Shown one piece after another: positions 27,078-36,698 of a stretch of 64,000 nt of DNA. A model generated the notes under the pieces. The model searched no databases, had not been told where the DNA came from, and saw only the letters and a program-made list of their open reading frames with translations. Location of the stretch: contig DASQOR010000053.1 of assembly GCA_035644395.1 (NCBI GenBank), forward strand, positions 1-64,000, written 5' to 3'. Source of the DNA: JBGPLJ01 sp035644395 (GTDB taxonomy: Bacteria; Pseudomonadota; Gammaproteobacteria; Steroidobacterales; Steroidobacteraceae). Position 1 is the first letter of the stretch. Every line of letters starts with the position of its first letter. Made by a program: the position numbers and the translations under genes.

Positions 27078-28538
27078 TCAAAAAGTCTTCTGGACCGACA
27101 GCATGATCCAGTCGACGTCGTAACGGGACACGTTGCCGGTGCGCTCCACCCGCGAGAGCTTCAGGGTGCCGATGATCGAGGCGGTCATGCGGCGGGTGAA
27201 CCCGAGCGTATAGCTCATGTCCTTGGAAGACTCGCCATCACGTCCCTCGAAGTCGCGCCAGGTTGCCCCGGCTGCGAGGTCGGTCCGCGAGCTGAGCTTG
27301 CGATCGAACGTCAACCCCACCTCGGTCGTGTGATCCTGGGTGTCGAGCGAGAGGTAGCGGCGCTTGTAGTCGGTCATCCTGAGCTCGATCGTCGTCCGGC
27401 GTCCGACCAGCCTTGCGGAGGCATTGAAGTACTTGCGGATATAGACTTCCGAACTCAGGCGTGACAGGTCGTGCCCGGAGATCGGGCCGGGATTCGGGTT
27501 GTTGCTCAGGGGACTCAAGGCCAATTCCTGCGCGGCCGTCATCGGGCCGTCCGCGTACTGTCCGTCAAGCTTCAGCATGCGGCCGTCGTAGTGGTAGGCG
27601 AATTCATACGAGTCACCGTAGAAGCGATGTCCGGCGACCGCGCGCAGGCGATGTTGCTGGCCGAGCGTCAGCTCGAGTCCACCTCCATAGAAGGCTTCAT
27701 CGAGACCCCCGTCGGTTGAATCGGTGATGAGGTCCGATTCGTAGCCGCCCGTCGCGAGCAGGCGGATGCTGCGCGAGACGGCGTAACCCAGTTCGACATT
27801 GGCCTGGTCGTAGCGGAACGTCGGCGAGATTTCGTAGTCGGCCTGCTGGGCGTCGTAGAAGGCCTTCCAGGTGAAGCGCTGCGGCTGCTCCGGATCGGTT
27901 TCCCAGGAGGCGTAGACGCGGCGCTGCTGCGTGTCCTCGAGGATGTTGCCGGAGCTGTCCTCGCCGCTGAAGTTGACGAATCCCTGCGAGTAGCGCGCTT
28001 CGGCTATGGTCTGCCCGAAATGGTGCTTGAAGTACGGCGCGAGGGTCGCCGTCACCGCATCGCTCATGTTGCCGCCGGTGTCGAAGATATTGTCCGAACC
28101 GTTCACCGGCCGACTCGGGTCGATGACCTGCTGCGTCGCGATGCCGGTGGCCTCGAGAAAGAAATAATCCTGCACCAGCGCCGCGGTCGCGGTTCCGTCG
28201 AACTGGTTGTAGGACTCGTTACGGTCGCTGTCGCCCGTATAGAAGAGAGCTTGCAGCGTGTAGTCGGCGTTGATATTCAGGCGCGGCGACTGCAGGTCGT
28301 ATTTGAAGCCCGGCAAAAGCAGCAGGACGAATTCCTCGTCCGAAGCCTCCTCCGGAGACGCGAGGTCGATGTTGTCGACGTAGCTCGCGCCCACGGAGAT
28401 GCGGGGCTCGAAGGTCGAATCGGCGGCGGCAGCGCCGGCGGCCACGAGAGCGGCGACGGGCAGGCAACCTGCCCAGGTGCGACGGGTACGAGCGTTCGGC
28501 GAATCGCTGCCGGGAGCGCGCAATGGATCAGCTCGCAT
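27078..28538 (-). CDS. Outer-membrane beta-barrel protein, PEP-CTERM system-associated
   Basis: After a signal peptide (ending GAAAADS) the protein has alternating hydrophobic beta-strands throughout and ends in Phe, as outer-membrane barrels do. SVGASYVDNIDL near the mature N-terminus and the repeated strand pattern resemble the uncharacterised TIGR03016-type family of PEP-CTERM EPS loci. It may form the secretion channel or a surface anchor for the EPS. I chose ATG 28538, overlapping the kinase gene by 11 bases; ATG 28553 is also possible and neither has a strong Shine-Dalgarno. Confidence 0.8.
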   Translation of the reverse strand: MRADPLRAPGSDSPNARTRRTWAGCLPVAALVAAGAAAADSTFEPRISVGASYVDNIDLASPEEASDEEFVLLLLPGFKYDLQSPRLNINADYTLQALFYTGDSDRNESYNQFDGTATAALVQDYFFLEATGIATQQVIDPSRPVNGSDNIFDTGGNMSDAVTATLAPYFKHHFGQTIAEARYSQGFVNFSGEDSSGNILEDTQQRRVYASWETDPEQPQRFTWKAFYDAQQADYEISPTFRYDQANVELGYAVSRSIRLLATGGYESDLITDSTDGGLDEAFYGGGLELTLGQQHRLRAVAGHRFYGDSYEFAYHYDGRMLKLDGQYADGPMTAAQELALSPLSNNPNPGPISGHDLSRLSSEVYIRKYFNASARLVGRRTTIELRMTDYKRRYLSLDTQDHTTEVGLTFDRKLSSRTDLAAGATWRDFEGRDGESSKDMSYTLGFTRRMTASIIGTLKLSRVERTGNVSRYDVDWIMLSVQKTF

Positions 28539-29427
28539 CGTGATCGTACCCATAGTGACCGCGATACTTGCCCAGCCAGTCCGGAGCAACCTGGTTGAGC
28601 ACGACGCTGATCGGCCGGCTATGGTCGAGCAGCGCGAGCGCGTCGTGCACGACCGGCTGCGGTGTCCGGTCCGCGCGCACGATCATCAGCGTATGGTCGA
28701 CGAGCCTTGCCAGCACCTGCGCCTCGTTCTTCGCAAGGAGCGGCGAGCAGTCCAGCAGCAGGACGGCATTCGGATCCTCGCTCGCAAGCTCGTTGAGGAG
28801 CGACTCCATCCTGCGGCTTGCAAAGAGTTCGGGGGTCGACGGGTCCGGCCGTCCGGCCGGGAGCAACGACAATCCGACGATGTCGGTGGCGACGATGAAT
28901 TCGCCGAGCGCCGCCCGCTCGTTCTTCAGGCAGTCCGTGAGCCCGAGATGACTCTGCAGGCCGAAGATCCTCGACACCCGCGCCTTCGCGCTGTCGGTAT
29001 CGATCAGCAGCACCCGGCAATCGCGTTCCACGGCAATGCTGAGCGCGAGGTTCAGCGCGACGTAGGACTTGCCTTCATCCGGCACGCTGCTCGTGACCAT
29101 GATGATGCTGCCGCGCATGGCGACGTCCGCGCCCTTTTCCCTCGCGCGTGCGATGAGCGGCCACTTGATGCGCCGGAACTCGTCTGCAAGGAAGCTCGCA
29201 AGTTCGTGCGGGGGCAACATGCCCTGCGCGCGCAGGTGCTCGAGGTTGACGTGGATGCTTTCCTTCGGCTCGATGCGCCCCCGGCGTGCGAACGGCGCTG
29301 CGACGCCTTCGTGCGGGGCCGCCGGCGCCGGAGCGACGGCATGCGGGTTGGTTTCGCGTGTGCGCGAATCCCCCGTGCCGGAGGCACCGCTCTGGAGCTT
29401 TCCCAATGCTCTCTCGACAATGCTCAT
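28528..29427 (-). CDS. XrtA-associated tyrosine autokinase (CpsD/BY-kinase type)
   Basis: The cytoplasmic ATPase has Walker A SSVPDEGKSYVALN, Walker A' VLLIDTDSAKARV and Walker B VLLLDCSPL, the set used by bacterial tyrosine kinases. A Tyr cluster near the C-terminus (YRGHYGYDHD) is the usual autophosphorylation site. The 299-residue length fits the exosortase-associated kinase family. Note Ser after Asp in Walker A' (DTDSAK), where many family members have Leu-Arg. It should control chain length together with the Wzz-like protein encoded just upstream. GAGG six bases before the ATG supports the start. Confidence 0.9.
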   Translation of the reverse strand: MSIVERALGKLQSGASGTGDSRTRETNPHAVAPAPAAPHEGVAAPFARRGRIEPKESIHVNLEHLRAQGMLPPHELASFLADEFRRIKWPLIARAREKGADVAMRGSIIMVTSSVPDEGKSYVALNLALSIAVERDCRVLLIDTDSAKARVSRIFGLQSHLGLTDCLKNERAALGEFIVATDIVGLSLLPAGRPDPSTPELFASRRMESLLNELASEDPNAVLLLDCSPLLAKNEAQVLARLVDHTLMIVRADRTPQPVVHDALALLDHSRPISVVLNQVAPDWLGKYRGHYGYDHDAS

Positions 29428-29455
29428 ACGTTACCTCGCGGCCCAGGGAGCAGCG

Positions 29456-31027
29456 CTAAAAACTGTGCGGAGCGAAACGCGCGACGGCAAGTGCCACGCC
29501 ATAGCAGACCAGCAGCAGCGCCGCCGTTGCGCCGTAGGCGAGCGCCTTGCGCGAAAGAAAGCGGGCGCCCTTCGGCAGTGCCAGCGAGATCGAGCCGATC
29601 ACGGGCAAGCCCGTGGCGCTGCGCAGGAATGCCCGGCTGCCGAACACCGGCTGCGCGAGACTCATTGCAATCGCGATCGCAAGGCCCGCTCCGAGTGCAA
29701 GCACGAGCACGAGCGACAGGAGCACCGGCCGATTCGGCGCGATCGGGGTGAGGGGCTTGAACGGCGGTTCGATCACCCGGAAACGCACGTTGGTGCTGCT
29801 CTGTTCGGCCTCACCCGAGAGGCGGGCCGACTCAAGGCGCTGCAGCAGCGCCGTATGCTCGGCCCGGTTGACTTCGTAGTCGCGGTTGAGCCGCGAGAGC
29901 TGCGCTTCCACTTCCGGGATCGTATTGACGCGCGCCCTCAGGTCGCTGACGCGCGCTTCGGCGGCACCGATCTGGCTGCGCAGCTCGACGAGCTCCACTT
30001 CCGTCTGGCCGAGCGAGATCTTGGTTGCCTGGTACACGGGATTGACGTCGAGCGCGCTCAGCGCGATGCGGTTCGGGTCGACGACGGTGGAACCCGTCAG
30101 CGCCGCGGCTTGCTTGTCCGCGCTGCGCTTCTTCTCTTCCTGCAGCTGCGCGATCGATTCGCGGATGGCGATCACGTCCGGATGCTTGTCCGTGTACTGC
30201 ACGAGCAGGCTGTCGAGCTTCTGGTTGAGTTCCGCGATGCGCACGTCGAGGGCGCTTGCCGTGCCGCGCTGGGGCGCCGTCACCAGACCGAAGGTCGGCT
30301 CCTCGCCGGCGAGCTGGCGCACGAGCTCGGTGCGCTTCTCGCTCGCGACCTGGAAGCTGCTGCGCAGGGTCGCGAGGTTGGTCATCTCGGTCTGCATGCG
30401 CGTGTAGTAATCGCCCGTCTGGCCGGGGATGAGGCCGACGTTCTGCTTCTTGAAATCCGCGAGCCGCTCTTCGGCTGCGCGCAGGCGCCCTTCGTATTCC
30501 TTGATCTGCTGCTCGAGGAACTGCTGCGCGCTGTTCGAGTCCGCACGCTTGATGCCGAGCGAGTCCTCGACGAAGGTCTTGAGGAGCGTCTGCACCACCC
30601 GTGCCGCCATCGCGGGATCGGAGTCGGCGAACGCGATCGTATAAGTGTTCTTCGGAGTTCCCGCTTCCAGTTCGATGCGGCGCGCGAGATCGTCGATCAG
30701 CGAGTCGAATTCCTTGCGCGTGCTCGCCCGCGTGTACAGATCGGTGTCATGCGCGACCTTCTCCAGATGCGGCCGGCTCATCATCACGGTCGACATCATG
30801 TTGACCTGCGTGCTCACGTCCGAACCGACGGCCAGACCCTGCAATAGCGGCTTCAGGACCGATTCCGTGTCGACGTAGACCTTGGCGCGTGCACGATAGG
30901 TATCCGGCATCGCGAAAACGATGCCCCAGCCGATGAGCGCGAGCGCCCAGGCGGCCGCGAGCGCGTGCCAGCGAAAACGCGCGGCGCCGCGAATCAGCAC
31001 GACCACCTGCGAGATTAGATCGAACAT
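29456..31027 (-). CDS. XrtA-associated polysaccharide chain-length determinant (Wzz type)
   Basis: A 523-residue inner-membrane protein with an N-terminal membrane helix (WHALAAAWALALIGWGIVFA), a long periplasmic part rich in coiled coil (residues about 180-400) and C-terminal hydrophobic segments, including PNRPVLLSLVLVLALGAG and ALAYGATAALLLVCYGVALA. FKPLTPIAPNRP just before the first C-terminal segment is the Pro-rich motif of Wzz/PCP proteins. It regulates chain length and partners the tyrosine kinase encoded 28 bases downstream. A 117-base gap separates it from the export lipoprotein gene. Confidence 0.92.
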   Translation of the reverse strand: MFDLISQVVVLIRGAARFRWHALAAAWALALIGWGIVFAMPDTYRARAKVYVDTESVLKPLLQGLAVGSDVSTQVNMMSTVMMSRPHLEKVAHDTDLYTRASTRKEFDSLIDDLARRIELEAGTPKNTYTIAFADSDPAMAARVVQTLLKTFVEDSLGIKRADSNSAQQFLEQQIKEYEGRLRAAEERLADFKKQNVGLIPGQTGDYYTRMQTEMTNLATLRSSFQVASEKRTELVRQLAGEEPTFGLVTAPQRGTASALDVRIAELNQKLDSLLVQYTDKHPDVIAIRESIAQLQEEKKRSADKQAAALTGSTVVDPNRIALSALDVNPVYQATKISLGQTEVELVELRSQIGAAEARVSDLRARVNTIPEVEAQLSRLNRDYEVNRAEHTALLQRLESARLSGEAEQSSTNVRFRVIEPPFKPLTPIAPNRPVLLSLVLVLALGAGLAIAIAMSLAQPVFGSRAFLRSATGLPVIGSISLALPKGARFLSRKALAYGATAALLLVCYGVALAVARFAPHSF

Positions 31028-31144
31028 GGTTGACTCATTCGTTTTATTGTCCGCACTGCCCGCGGCCCGCAGTCTACCGAACTACGCGCGTAGATGCGTG
31101 ATTTGGTTAACAAAATAGCTGCTGCGATGCGGCTCATGGGGGTC

Positions 31145-31768
31145 CTAAAAACGGGTTTCCGGAATGACCAGGACGTCGCCCGGCTGCATCGGAAGATTGG
31201 CGCTCATGTCGCCGTCGTTCAGCAGCGCTTTGAGCTTCACCGGTATCTCGACGGTCTCGCCGTTGACCTTGCGCACGACGCGCGCCCGGTTGCCCGCCGC
31301 GAACGGCCCAAGCCCGCCCACCTGGATCATGACGTCGAGTACGGTCATGTTCGCGCGGTACGGCAACGCCTGCGGCCGCGCCGCCTGGCCGACGACCTGC
31401 ACCTGATCGCCGCCGACGAAACTCGTGACCATCACGTTGACCTTGGGCGAGCGCACGTACTCGGCCAGCGCCGTTTCGAGGGCGCGAGCGAGCTGGCTCG
31501 GAGTCCTGCCCGCCGCCTGCAGGTTTTCCACGAGCGGCGTCGAGATCATGCCGTCCGGCCGCACCGGCACGGGGCCGCTAAGCTCGGTGTGGTTGAAGAC
31601 GAAGACGTTGAGCTGATCGCCGGGCCCGATGCGATATTCGGCGGCGGGACCCGCCTTTTCATTCGCGTCGATCACGCGCTTGCTTCCGCCACACCCTGAC
31701 AGCGCGACCAGCGCCTGCGCGACGATCAGGATGCGCAGCAAGCCGGGTGAGCGGATGATTCTGTTCAC
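31145..31768 (-). CDS. XrtA-associated EPS export lipoprotein (Wza-like)
   Basis: The protein has a lipobox LSGC after a hydrophobic N-terminus, then the polysaccharide-export domain (YRIGPGDQLNVFVFNH) and an SLBB-type domain with LDVMIQVGGL. It ends QPGDVLVIPETRF. This small form matches the XrtA/PEP-CTERM export family, which forms or gates the outer-membrane exit. GTG at 31768 is the best start: GGAG lies seven bases upstream and the signal peptide begins there. The frame is open to 31804 but overlaps the response-regulator gene without a ribosome site. Confidence 0.92.
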   Translation of the reverse strand: MNRIIRSPGLLRILIVAQALVALSGCGGSKRVIDANEKAGPAAEYRIGPGDQLNVFVFNHTELSGPVPVRPDGMISTPLVENLQAAGRTPSQLARALETALAEYVRSPKVNVMVTSFVGGDQVQVVGQAARPQALPYRANMTVLDVMIQVGGLGPFAAGNRARVVRKVNGETVEIPVKLKALLNDGDMSANLPMQPGDVLVIPETRF

Positions 31769-31778
31769 AATAAGACTC

Positions 31779-33176
31779 CTATTCCGGTGGTCGTTGAGCC
31801 GCACGATCCTGCCAATCGGCGAGGTTATGCTTGCCGAGCAGGTCGTACAGGGTCGGCCGCGTCACGCCGAGGATCTCCGCGGCACGGGAAATATTGCCGG
31901 CCGAGACGGCGAGCGCGCGCCGGATCGCCTGGGATTCCGCCCGCTGACGCGCCGTTCGCAGATTGAGGAATTCCATTTCGCGCGCACTGTCCGCAAGTCC
32001 GAGATCCGTCGCGGTGATCTGCTTGCCTTCGGCCATGATCACGGCTGCATTGACCTTGTTCTCGAGCTCGCGGATGTTGCCGGGCCAGGCGTAGTCCTGT
32101 ATCGCACGCACGGCATCGGCCGTCAGTCCGCGCACCGGACGGTCGTGGCGGCGCGCCCGGTCCTCGAGCACGCGCTGCGCGATGATGACCGCATCGCCGT
32201 CGCGCACGCGCAGCGGCGGAATGCAGATCGTCACTTCGTTGACGCGATAGTACAGGTCCTGCCGGAAAGTGTTCGCCGCGATGCCCGCGTTGAGGTCGCG
32301 GTTGGTCGCGCAGATCACGCGCACGTCGACCGCGATCGATTCCCGCCCGCCTACCCGCTCGAGCGTGCGCTCCTGCAGGAAGCGCAGCAGCTTCGACTGC
32401 AGCGCATACGGCATGTCGCCGATCTCGTCGAGGAAGAGCGTGCCGCCCGCCGCGTACTCGATCTTGCCCTGCGTCTGCTTGTGCGCGCCCGTGAATGCGC
32501 CCTTTTCGTAGCCGAAGAGCTCGCTCTCGAGCAGCGTTTCCGGAATTGCCGCGCAGTTGATGGCGACGAACGGACCGCTCGCGCGTCCGGACAGGCGATG
32601 CAGCGCCCGCGCCAGGACCTCCTTGCCGGTGCCGCTCTCGCCGAGCAGCAGCGCGGTCGCATTGGTCGGCGCGATCTTCTCTATGACGCGGCAGACGCGC
32701 ACCATCGCATCGCTGACCGCGATGACGCCGTCGAGCGGCGACACGCCGCGCTGCTCGCGCAATATCCTGTTTTCGGCTTCGAGTTCGTACATCCGGAACG
32801 CGCGCTGCACGATGAGCGACAGCACTTCGGTGTCGAGTGGTTTCTGGTAGAAATCGTGGGCGCCCTTGGCAACCGCGCGCACGGCGTGTTCGCGTTCGTC
32901 GTTGCCGGTGACCACGATCACCTTCGTGTGAGGCGCGAGCGCCAGTATTTCCTCGAGCGTCGCGAGACCCTCGCGCACGCCCTCCGCGTCCGGCGGCAAG
33001 CCGAGATCCTGCAGCACGACCGGCGGCTCGTAGCGGCGCAGCTCGCTCAGCGCGCTCTCCCGGTCCGCGGCGATGATGACCTCGTACTGCTCGAAACACC
33101 AGCGCAGCTGCTTCTGCAGACCGACGTCATCTTCGACGATCAGCAGTCGGCTGCGCTCGCCCGTCGCCGTTTTCAT
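31779..33176 (-). CDS. prsR: PEP-CTERM-box response regulator, sigma-54 activator
   Basis: Three domains are clear in 465 residues. A receiver domain (about 10-125) has phospho-acceptor Asp57 in LQDLGLPP and Lys112. A sigma-54 AAA+ domain has Walker A GESGTGKE (179-186) and the sigma-54 loop GAFTGA (226-231). A Fis-type helix-turn-helix (AGNISRAAEILGVTRPTLYDLL) lies at the C-terminus. It should activate sigma-54 promoters after phosphorylation by the adjacent kinase PrsK. The start overlaps prsK by four bases. In known systems PrsR drives PEP-CTERM genes; no clear -24/-12 promoter was found in this window. Confidence 0.95.
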   Translation of the reverse strand: MKTATGERSRLLIVEDDVGLQKQLRWCFEQYEVIIAADRESALSELRRYEPPVVLQDLGLPPDAEGVREGLATLEEILALAPHTKVIVVTGNDEREHAVRAVAKGAHDFYQKPLDTEVLSLIVQRAFRMYELEAENRILREQRGVSPLDGVIAVSDAMVRVCRVIEKIAPTNATALLLGESGTGKEVLARALHRLSGRASGPFVAINCAAIPETLLESELFGYEKGAFTGAHKQTQGKIEYAAGGTLFLDEIGDMPYALQSKLLRFLQERTLERVGGRESIAVDVRVICATNRDLNAGIAANTFRQDLYYRVNEVTICIPPLRVRDGDAVIIAQRVLEDRARRHDRPVRGLTADAVRAIQDYAWPGNIRELENKVNAAVIMAEGKQITATDLGLADSAREMEFLNLRTARQRAESQAIRRALAVSAGNISRAAEILGVTRPTLYDLLGKHNLADWQDRAAQRPPE

Positions 33177-35239
33177 GCGCTGCTCCCTTCGGCCGCCGGC
33201 AGCTGGATCACGAATCGCGTGCCCTTGCCGGGTTCGCTGTGCACCTCGATGTCCCCGCCGAGCGAGCGCACGAATTCCCGCGCCTGGTAAGCCCCGATGC
33301 CCATGCCCTGGCTGCCCTTGGTCGAATCGAACGGCCGGAACAGTCGATCGCGGACGAATGCGGCGTCCATCCCCTTGCCATCGTCGGACACCTCGATCTG
33401 CGCGCCGCGCCGCTCACGCGACACCGCGATCGAGACCGAACCTTCGGATGGCGTCGCCTCCTGCGCGTTGCGGACGATGTTCTCGAGCACATTCGCGAGG
33501 CGCTCGGGCGCAAGCATGACTTCGAGATGCGAATCGCTCACCGTCAGTCGCGGGGCGGGATCGCGCCCGCGACAGCGCTCGGCGACGTCCGTGCAGATGT
33601 CCGCGAGCTTCACCCGGCGCGCATGCGTGCCGCTCTCGCCCCGGCGCAATTGATCGAGCAGCCGGCTCATGCGCCGCACGGAGTTTTCGATGGTCGCGAC
33701 CATGTCGTCGATGAACTGCGGGTTGCCCTTGTGGCGCGCGGCATTCTCGACGACCAGGCGCTGTTGCGCGATGAGATTCTTGAGATCATGCATGATGAAG
33801 GCGACGAAGCGGTTGTAGGCCTCGAACTGATGCGCCCGCGCGAGCATCTGCGCCGCGTGATCGAGCGCGATGTAGCTCGCGATCTGCCGCCCGGCGGTGC
33901 GCAGCAGGTCGATCTCCTCCCAGTTGAGCGAATGGCGGGCGAGCGGCTGGCCGATCACCAGGAAGCCGACCAGTTGCTGCTCCTGCAGGAGCGGCACGAT
34001 GTAGCGCGCGCGGGGCAGTGCCGCGAGCCAGGGCGGAACGGGAACCGGCTGCAGCTCCCCGGCGTCCGCCGGATGCAGGTCGACGATCCACTCCCGATCG
34101 ATGAGTTCGCGCACGAAGCTGCTGGTCGCAGGTTCGGTCGACTTGTCCGGCCCGCCGAGGTCGCCGCCGCACGGCGCATAGACCCCGTCGCGCAGCACCC
34201 AGAGTCCGCCGGCATCGGCGTTCACGAGCCGGGTCATCGCCTCGATCGCCCGGTCCGCGAGACTGCGCTCATCGCCCGGCGCCACCATCGTGCGCACGAG
34301 CCGCAGCCATTCCGCGCGGTAGTCGTGCTTGTACGCAGACATGTGCTTCGCGACGAAGACGCGCAGCCAGGCGCGCGCCCGGCCCGACGCGAGCAGCACC
34401 GCGAGCAGCAGCATTGCGCCGAAGAGAAAGACCGTTTGAGCGAAGCCGCCCCAGGTTCCGCCGACGACGCGCAGGTAGTAGCCGCCGAGCGCAACCGCCA
34501 GCAGATAGGCGCCTGCCGCCATCACTCCGGTCGAATAGAAGACCAGCCGCAACGACAGGAACTGTCCGGGGGATTGCGCACCGATCCGGGCCACGCCGAC
34601 GGCAAGCACGGGAACGAGCAGCGCGAGCGCGGCGCCACGCGCTTCCCAGAGCACGTCCGGCAGCCCCGCGAACATGAGCGCGGCGGCGTACAGGAACATG
34701 TCGTAAACGAACTGCGCGCCGAGCGCGAGCCACAGGAACTTCGCGGCCCATTCGTCGCCGGCCCGCGTATTGCGGTAACCATGATCGACCAGGACGAAGG
34801 CGCCGATCGACAGCGCGAGCACCGCCGGCACGTAGAACTCGAGCGCCGTGCCCTCGATGTTGGCAAAGTCATGCAGCACGCCGCCGACGCCTACGGCGAT
34901 GAATGCGAGCGCGCAGGCCGCATAGACCGCGTAGCGCGGCCATCGGGACAGCGAGCTGCCACCGACGGAGAACATCCTGAGGAGGAACATCAGCCAGGCG
35001 CTGTCGCGCGCCACCTCGAGCCCGAGCACCACCGACGGCGGCACATCGACCCCGAGGCTGTAGGTCACGATCACGGCAAGCCAGATCGAGCTTACGAGCA
35101 CCGCGGGCACGAGCAGCGAGCCGGCAAGCCGGCCACGCCAGCGTGTGAGCAGCAGCACGGCGAGCGCCCCGTAGGCAGCGGCGGCGGCGCCGTAACTCAC
35201 GGCGATGATCGCGAAGGGCTGGCGCGGAATGATATCCAT
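33173..35239 (-). CDS. prsK: PEP-CTERM system sensor histidine kinase
   Basis: From the ATG at 35239 the 688-residue protein has about eight to ten N-terminal membrane helices, a GAF-like domain (about 300-460), then a kinase core: H-box with His484 in FIMHDLKNLI, N-box NVLENIVRNAQEA, and ATP lid DDGKGMD and GMGIGAYQAREF. That architecture is the PrsK family. It phosphorylates PrsR, encoded next with a four-base overlap. The signal sensed is unknown. The start is two bases after the sugar-transferase stop; longer open frames upstream belong to that gene in another frame. Confidence 0.93.
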   Translation of the reverse strand: MDIIPRQPFAIIAVSYGAAAAAYGALAVLLLTRWRGRLAGSLLVPAVLVSSIWLAVIVTYSLGVDVPPSVVLGLEVARDSAWLMFLLRMFSVGGSSLSRWPRYAVYAACALAFIAVGVGGVLHDFANIEGTALEFYVPAVLALSIGAFVLVDHGYRNTRAGDEWAAKFLWLALGAQFVYDMFLYAAALMFAGLPDVLWEARGAALALLVPVLAVGVARIGAQSPGQFLSLRLVFYSTGVMAAGAYLLAVALGGYYLRVVGGTWGGFAQTVFLFGAMLLLAVLLASGRARAWLRVFVAKHMSAYKHDYRAEWLRLVRTMVAPGDERSLADRAIEAMTRLVNADAGGLWVLRDGVYAPCGGDLGGPDKSTEPATSSFVRELIDREWIVDLHPADAGELQPVPVPPWLAALPRARYIVPLLQEQQLVGFLVIGQPLARHSLNWEEIDLLRTAGRQIASYIALDHAAQMLARAHQFEAYNRFVAFIMHDLKNLIAQQRLVVENAARHKGNPQFIDDMVATIENSVRRMSRLLDQLRRGESGTHARRVKLADICTDVAERCRGRDPAPRLTVSDSHLEVMLAPERLANVLENIVRNAQEATPSEGSVSIAVSRERRGAQIEVSDDGKGMDAAFVRDRLFRPFDSTKGSQGMGIGAYQAREFVRSLGGDIEVHSEPGKGTRFVIQLPAAEGSSA

Positions 35240-35241
35240 GC

Positions 35242-36642
35242 TCAGCGCGCACCCTTGCCGAGGAGCACCACTTCCGCCGTCTGCAGCAGGATCATCAGAT
35301 CGAACAGCAGGCTGTGATTCTTCACGTAGTAAAGGTCGTACTGGAGCTTCTCGGTTGCATCGTGCTCCGAGGATCCGTACGGATAGCAGAGCTGGGCCCA
35401 GCCCGTGATTCCGGGCTTCACGCAGTGGCGCTCGCGATAGTACGGAATGCTTTCGCTCAGCCGATTGACGAACTCGGGCCGCTCCGGCCGCGGGCCCACG
35501 AAGCTCATGTCGCCCCTGAGGACGTTGAGGATCTGCGGCAGCTCGTCGATCCGGAGTTTTCGAATGCAGGCGCCCACCCGCGTGACGCGACTGTCGCTCG
35601 ATTGCGCCCAGCGCGCCTGGCCATCCTGCTCGGCGTCGGTGCGCATGCTGCGGAACTTGAGGACCTGGAAATTGCGGCCGTCGAGGCCGACCCGAATCTG
35701 GCGGTAAAGAATGCTGGCGCGCGGCCCGTCCTCGATCAGGATGGCAAGCGCCGTGAGCAGCATGATCCACCAGGTGAGCACGACGAGGACCGAGGCGGCG
35801 AGCAGATCGAATGCCCGCTCGCTGACCCGTCGCACCGAATCGCGGCGGAAGCCTTCGGAGAAGATGATCCAGCTCGGATTCAGCACGTCGAGGCGCACCT
35901 TGCCGGTTTCGCGCTCGAGGAACGTCACGACATCGATCACCTCGATGCCCGCGAGACGGCACTCGAGCAGCTGGTGCACCGGGAATTCGCGGCGGCGATC
36001 GTCCATCGCGACGATGATCTCGTCGACCTCCATGCGCCGCGCGTAGTCGAGGAGGGATGACTCGATGTTCGCGATCCGCTCGGGGGGCACGACCTGCCGG
36101 TCGCTGCCGCTCGGCACATAGCCAACCACCACGAACCCGCGTTGATCGGCACGCCGCCTCAGCATCGAGACGCTTTGCGCCTGCCTGCCGACCCCGTAAA
36201 TCAGCACGCGGCGCTTGAACACCTCGTCGTTGACGAGGCGGCCGAAGACGACCCGCGACAGACCGATGAAGATGAGCGCGCCGACGGCTGCGATACCGAG
36301 CACGCCGCGCCCGATGTGCACCTGGGGCACGAGATAGCTGAGCAGCGCCATTGCGGCCGTTGCAAGCACGAGACTCGCCGAGATGCGGACGACGAGACCC
36401 GTCGTCTTCGCGCGCTGGCGGGCGCTGTAAAGGCCCATCGCCACCATGCAGGTCATCGCGACTGCCGCGAACAGGACGGCGCGCGGCGCCAGCCAGCCCA
36501 CGGATTGTTCGGCGGACTGGATGTCCGCATCGAAGCGCAGCAGGGCTGCCAGATAGGGAATAGCCGTCAGACCGACGGCCTCGACAACCGCCAGCAGCAT
36601 GATCGGCAGATTCACGTAGTGGCGAAATATCCGAACGGGCAT
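35242..36642 (-). CDS. Undecaprenyl-phosphate sugar-1-phosphate transferase, PEP-CTERM-associated (EpsB type)
   Basis: The 466-residue protein has four N-terminal membrane helices, a Rossmann-like CoA-binding segment (RRVLIYGVGRQAQ), one further helix at about 285-310 and a C-terminal bacterial sugar-transferase domain with FQVLKFRSMRTDA, RKLRIDELPQILNVLRGDMSFVGPRPERPEF and KPGITGWAQL. It starts EPS repeat-unit synthesis by moving a sugar-1-phosphate onto undecaprenyl phosphate. It is the first gene of the long EPS operon; the CRP-like site and a -10-like sequence lie upstream. Confidence 0.95.
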   Translation of the reverse strand: MPVRIFRHYVNLPIMLLAVVEAVGLTAIPYLAALLRFDADIQSAEQSVGWLAPRAVLFAAVAMTCMVAMGLYSARQRAKTTGLVVRISASLVLATAAMALLSYLVPQVHIGRGVLGIAAVGALIFIGLSRVVFGRLVNDEVFKRRVLIYGVGRQAQSVSMLRRRADQRGFVVVGYVPSGSDRQVVPPERIANIESSLLDYARRMEVDEIIVAMDDRRREFPVHQLLECRLAGIEVIDVVTFLERETGKVRLDVLNPSWIIFSEGFRRDSVRRVSERAFDLLAASVLVVLTWWIMLLTALAILIEDGPRASILYRQIRVGLDGRNFQVLKFRSMRTDAEQDGQARWAQSSDSRVTRVGACIRKLRIDELPQILNVLRGDMSFVGPRPERPEFVNRLSESIPYYRERHCVKPGITGWAQLCYPYGSSEHDATEKLQYDLYYVKNHSLLFDLMILLQTAEVVLLGKGAR

Positions 36643-36698
36643 CGGGTCCAGTGCGCTCTTGCGAATACGTCGATCGGGCCAGAAGGCGGGCGCGGGGA

